A stretch of DNA of 9,058 bases, taken from Nitrospirota bacterium. Lineage in GTDB: Bacteria; Nitrospirota; UBA9217. Below, in pieces: positions 6,726 to 9,058 of this stretch (positions are counted from its first letter, which is position 1; each line of letters starts with the position of its first letter). A model generated the notes under the pieces. That model worked only from the letters and a program-made list of their open reading frames with translations. It was not told the DNA's origin and searched no databases. The position numbers and the translations under genes were made by a program. Location: assembly GCA_027456925.1 (NCBI GenBank), contig DAIDTZ010000151.1:1-9058 (forward strand), written 5' to 3'.

Positions 6726-8156
6726 ATGAAATACGAGGCAGTCATCGGGCTTGAGGTGCATGCCCAGCTCCAGACCAATACGAAAATATTCTGCCGGTGC
6801 GAGACGCGGTTCGGCGAGGAAGCCAATACGCGTACCTGCCCCGTCTGTATCGGCATGCCGGGCGTGCTGCCAATGCTGAATAAAAAGGCGGTGGAGTACA
6901 TCGTCAAGACCGGCCTCGCAACGCACTGTACGGTCAGCCCTTACAGCAGGTTCGCACGGAAGAATTATTTCTACCCCGACCTTCCCAAAGGGTACCAGAT
7001 CTCGCAGTACGAACTTCCCGTGTGCGAGCGCGGGTATGTGGAGATCGTCGTCGACGGCAAGATCAAACGCATCGGCCTTACACGGATCCATCTCGAGGAG
7101 GACGCTGGCAAGAACCTGCACCAGGCCGAGAGCGGCGCGAGCCTCGTGGACCTGAACCGCGCGGGAACTCCGCTCATGGAGATCGTGTCCGAGCCGGACA
7201 TCCGCACGGCGGAGGAGGCATCAGAGTACCTGAAAAAACTTCGCTCCATCCTGCGCTACATCGAAGTGTCGGACGCGGACATGGAAAAGGGCAACTTCCG
7301 GTGCGACGCCAATGTGTCGATCCGGCCTGTGGGCTCCACGGAATTCGGCACCCGGGCGGAAGTCAAGAACGTCAACTCCTTCAAGTATGTCCAAAAAGCG
7401 CTCGAATACGAGATCAAGCGCCAGGCGCAGATCCTCGATGAGGGCGGCAAGGTGATCCAGGAGACAAGGCTCTTTGATTCGTCCAAGGGCGTGACCTTTT
7501 CGATGCGGAGCAAAGAAGAGGCCCATGACTACCGGTATTTTCCGGAACCCGATCTGGTGCCCATCGTCGTTGCAAAGGAAACCGTCGCGGAAATTGCCAA
7601 AACCATTCCGGAATTACCCGATGCCAAGCGGGACCGGTTCGTGAAGGACTACGGTGTCCCCGAATATGACGCGGACATGCTGACCCAAAGCAGGGCGCTG
7701 GCAGCCTACTTCGAGGAGTCGGTCAGACTTTCGGGACAACCGAAAGTCGTATCGAACTGGATGATGGGCGAGCTCATGCGTCTCTTGAACGGGGAAGGCA
7801 AGGAGATCGAGGATTGCCCGATCCGACCGGACCGGCTCGCCGGCATGATCAAGATGATCAACGACGGGGTGATCAGCACCAAGATTGCCAAGACCGTGTT
7901 CGAGGAGATGTACAAGACGGGCAAGGATGCAGAAACCGTTGTTCAGGAACAGGGCCTCGTCCAGGTTTCGGACTCCGGCGCCATTGAACAGATCATCGCC
8001 GACGTGATCAAGGCCAATCCCAGCCAGGCTGCCGACTACAAGGCAGGGAAAGAAAAGCTGTTCGGCTTTTTTGTGGGCCAGGTGATGAAGGCGAGCAAGG
8101 GCAAGGCGAACCCGGACCTGGTAAATCAGTTGCTCAAGAAGAAACTGAGCGAATAA
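6726..8156 (+). CDS. gatB: Asp-tRNA(Asn)/Glu-tRNA(Gln) amidotransferase subunit B, GatB
   Basis: GatB binds the mischarged tRNA, phosphorylates the aspartyl or glutamyl side chain with ATP and transfers ammonia delivered from GatA. The 476-residue protein is full length. It opens MKYEAVIGLEVHAQLQT, with the catalytic cradle continuing through FARKNYFYPDLPKGYQISQ and RIHLEEDAGKNLH. A zinc-knuckle pattern is complete, with Cys23, Cys25, Cys38 and Cys41 (CRC...CPVC). The middle block DMEKGNFRCDANVSIRP and EVKNVNSFK is diagnostic. The C-terminal third, ending in ANPDLVNQLLKKKLSE, is the helical YqeY-like domain that holds the tRNA. The start is supported by GAGG at 6715-6718, seven bases upstream. 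Together with gatC and gatA this supplies every subunit of the transamidosome enzyme, implying the organism lacks at least one of AsnRS or GlnRS or uses both routes. Confidence 0.98.
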   Translation: MKYEAVIGLEVHAQLQTNTKIFCRCETRFGEEANTRTCPVCIGMPGVLPMLNKKAVEYIVKTGLATHCTVSPYSRFARKNYFYPDLPKGYQISQYELPVCERGYVEIVVDGKIKRIGLTRIHLEEDAGKNLHQAESGASLVDLNRAGTPLMEIVSEPDIRTAEEASEYLKKLRSILRYIEVSDADMEKGNFRCDANVSIRPVGSTEFGTRAEVKNVNSFKYVQKALEYEIKRQAQILDEGGKVIQETRLFDSSKGVTFSMRSKEEAHDYRYFPEPDLVPIVVAKETVAEIAKTIPELPDAKRDRFVKDYGVPEYDADMLTQSRALAAYFEESVRLSGQPKVVSNWMMGELMRLLNGEGKEIEDCPIRPDRLAGMIKMINDGVISTKIAKTVFEEMYKTGKDAETVVQEQGLVQVSDSGAIEQIIADVIKANPSQAADYKAGKEKLFGFFVGQVMKASKGKANPDLVNQLLKKKLSE

Positions 8157-8200
8157 AGCACTAACGTTGTCCATAAAAACTATTGTAGGGGGGAATTTAC

Positions 8201-8896
8201 ATGCTGGAACAAATCAGGAAACATATGGGCTGGATGATGTGGGTCATTATCGGACTCGTCACCGTGACCTTTCTCTTCTTCGGGATCTATCCATCGAGCG
8301 GGGGAGGCGAACGCGCGGCCAAGGTCGGCAATACGGTGATCACGATGGAGGAGGTGAACCGGGCCTACCGCAATTTGGCCGATAATTACAAGGATCTGCT
8401 CAAGGACAAGTTCAACGACACGATCGCAAAGAGCCTGAAGTCCCAGGCGCTCCAGGAATTGATCGTGAACCGGCTGATGATCGACGAAGCGGAGCGGATC
8501 GGGCTGCGCGTGAGCGATCAAGAACTTCAGGCGGCAATCATGAGGATGCCGGCTTTTTCCGTGGACGGTAAATTCGACAAGAGAGCGTATGACCGGATCC
8601 TGGACCGGATCAACATGACGCCGGCCGCCTTTGAGGCCAGCCAGCGGGAATTCCTTCTGCGCCAAAAAATGGAAAATCTGATCAAGGACGGAGTGACGGT
8701 GACGGACGCCGAACTGGCTGCAGCCTACAAGCAGCAAAACCCGAAAGCCAGGCCCGGAGATTTTGAAAAGAACCGTGAAACGTTCAGGCAAACCTACCTT
8801 GCGGGAAAACGGCGGGACGCGCTCACGGCCGCTTTGCGGGAAATCGAGAAAAAGATCCCCGTGAAAATTGAGCAAAAATCATTGGCACAACTGTGA
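8201..8896 (+). CDS. Membrane-anchored SurA/PpiD-like chaperone without a parvulin domain
   Basis: This 231-residue protein has a short basic N-terminus, one strongly hydrophobic segment at about 10-30 (no cleavage site seen, so probably an N-in anchor) and a periplasmic part. The latter matches the SurA_N chaperone fold seen in PpiD and SurA: AAKVGNTVITMEEVNRAY (39-56), the helix around SQALQELIVNRLMIDEAE (81-98), GLRVSDQELQAAI (101-113), FSVDGKFDKRAYD (119-131) and VTVTDAEL (165-172). Where PpiD or PrsA would continue with a ~100-residue parvulin PPIase domain, there are only ~20 linker residues before a final helix and IPVKIEQKSL, which resembles the C-terminal strand-helix that closes the chaperone core. 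It is therefore likely a folding helper for exported proteins with no isomerase activity. The RBS is a purine-rich AGGGGGGAA about 8 bases before the ATG. It sits 44 bases after gatB, possibly in the same transcript. The family call is firm at fold level; the role is inferred. Confidence 0.8.
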   Translation: MLEQIRKHMGWMMWVIIGLVTVTFLFFGIYPSSGGGERAAKVGNTVITMEEVNRAYRNLADNYKDLLKDKFNDTIAKSLKSQALQELIVNRLMIDEAERIGLRVSDQELQAAIMRMPAFSVDGKFDKRAYDRILDRINMTPAAFEASQREFLLRQKMENLIKDGVTVTDAELAAAYKQQNPKARPGDFEKNRETFRQTYLAGKRRDALTAALREIEKKIPVKIEQKSLAQL

Positions 8897-8942
8897 TGCA
8901 TTTGTAAAAAGTCGGACAATATTGACGCATTCGTAAAAAGAC
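8894..8942. repeat. Direct repeat overlapping the end of the SurA-like gene
   Basis: Two 20-base copies at 8894-8913 and 8923-8942 match at 17 of 20 positions; both have the pattern TGAYGCATTYGTAAAAAG. They are 29 bases apart start to start. The first copy begins with the TGA stop codon of the SurA-like gene. The core CGTAAAAAG reappears inverted at 9050-9058, tying both copies to the palindrome that follows. Confidence 0.7.
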
Positions 8943-9058
8943 AGAAAAGCCGTCTTTGCGAGCGTAGCGAAGCAATCTCGTAGTTCGTATCTGCCTGATA
9001 AATCGAGATTGCCGCGTCGCTCCGCTCCTCGCAATGACAGCACTGGGGACTTTTTACG
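8932..9058. repeat. Nested palindromic (MITE/REP-like) element at the right edge
   Basis: Outer arms: CGTAAAAAG at 8932-8940 pairs with CTTTTTACG at 9050-9058. Inner arms: 8952-8980 (reading GTCTTTGCGAGCG, then GCGAAGCAATCTCG) pairs with 9004-9038 (CGAGATTGCCGCGTCGC, then CTCGCAATGAC); the right arm is six bases longer. The loop is 8981-9003. The GCGAG...GCAATCTC core is a palindrome type I remember as dispersed between genes in many environmental bacterial genomes; that recollection is unverified. No ORF lies inside, so if mobile it would be non-autonomous. It may also act as a bidirectional terminator for the upstream cluster. It reaches the window edge and may continue. Confidence 0.75.

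Noticed and set aside
7614..8174. Minus-strand open frame of 186 codons opposite gatB
   Set aside because: Antisense shadow of a conserved gatB region without its own recognisable features.
8180..8875. Minus-strand open frame of 231 codons opposite the SurA-like gene
   Set aside because: Mirror of the real gene; rich in His, Arg and Pro with no plausible domain, while the plus strand has an RBS, a membrane segment and SurA_N motifs.
8897..9058. A CRISPR array or tRNA at the right edge
   Set aside because: There are only two copies of a short imperfect repeat with no regular spacers, and no cloverleaf; the inverted-arm structure explains the sequence.

Overview
The window is a housekeeping stretch of a bacterial chromosome. 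It looks moderately GC-rich by eye (no value computed), and nearly all genes lie on the + strand. The order is glmS (235-2064), a frameshifted pcrA/uvrD helicase (2145-4368), gatC (4481-4768), panD (4850-5203), gatA (5203-6663), gatB (6726-8156) and a membrane-anchored SurA/PpiD-like protein (8201-8896). A fragment of a probable minus-strand HAD-type hydrolase runs off the left edge. The full GatCAB set implies transamidation to make Asn-tRNA and/or Gln-tRNA. The SurA-like protein with an N-terminal anchor suggests a Gram-negative cell envelope. Together with the dispersed palindromic and 7-bp-periodic spacer repeats, this resembles what I remember of Nitrospirota or Deltaproteobacteria-type (Desulfobacterota) genomes. 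That assignment is inference; there is no rRNA or other marker here to settle it.

Left edge to 2064: a minus-strand fragment ends in a HAD-like motif II at the window edge. An AT-rich gap with a possible extended -10 promoter follows, then an intact 609-residue glucosamine-6-phosphate synthase. Positions 2065-4368: a short spacer made of inverted 7-bp units, then a helicase whose full length would be about 741 residues. Its frame breaks exactly in helicase motif III, where a serine codon has lost two bases. Positions 4369-8156: the gatC-panD-gatA-gatB cluster. Aspartate decarboxylase sits inside the amidotransferase genes, and panD and gatA overlap by one base (TAATG). Positions 8157-9058: the short SurA/PpiD-like protein without a parvulin domain, then a nested palindromic repeat reaching the right edge.

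Functionally the cluster combines cell-wall amino-sugar supply (GlmS), DNA repair (PcrA), aminoacyl-tRNA amidation (GatCAB), beta-alanine supply for pantothenate and CoA (PanD), and probably envelope protein folding (the SurA-like protein). GlmS and GatCAB both use glutamine as ammonia donor, and both PanD and GatCAB consume aspartate-derived substrates, but any regulatory meaning is speculative. I found no defence system, CRISPR array, RNA gene, transposase or convincing undescribed system. The points most worth checking are the helicase frameshift, the panD insertion in gatCAB, the shared 7-bp periodicity of three spacers, and the palindromic repeats.
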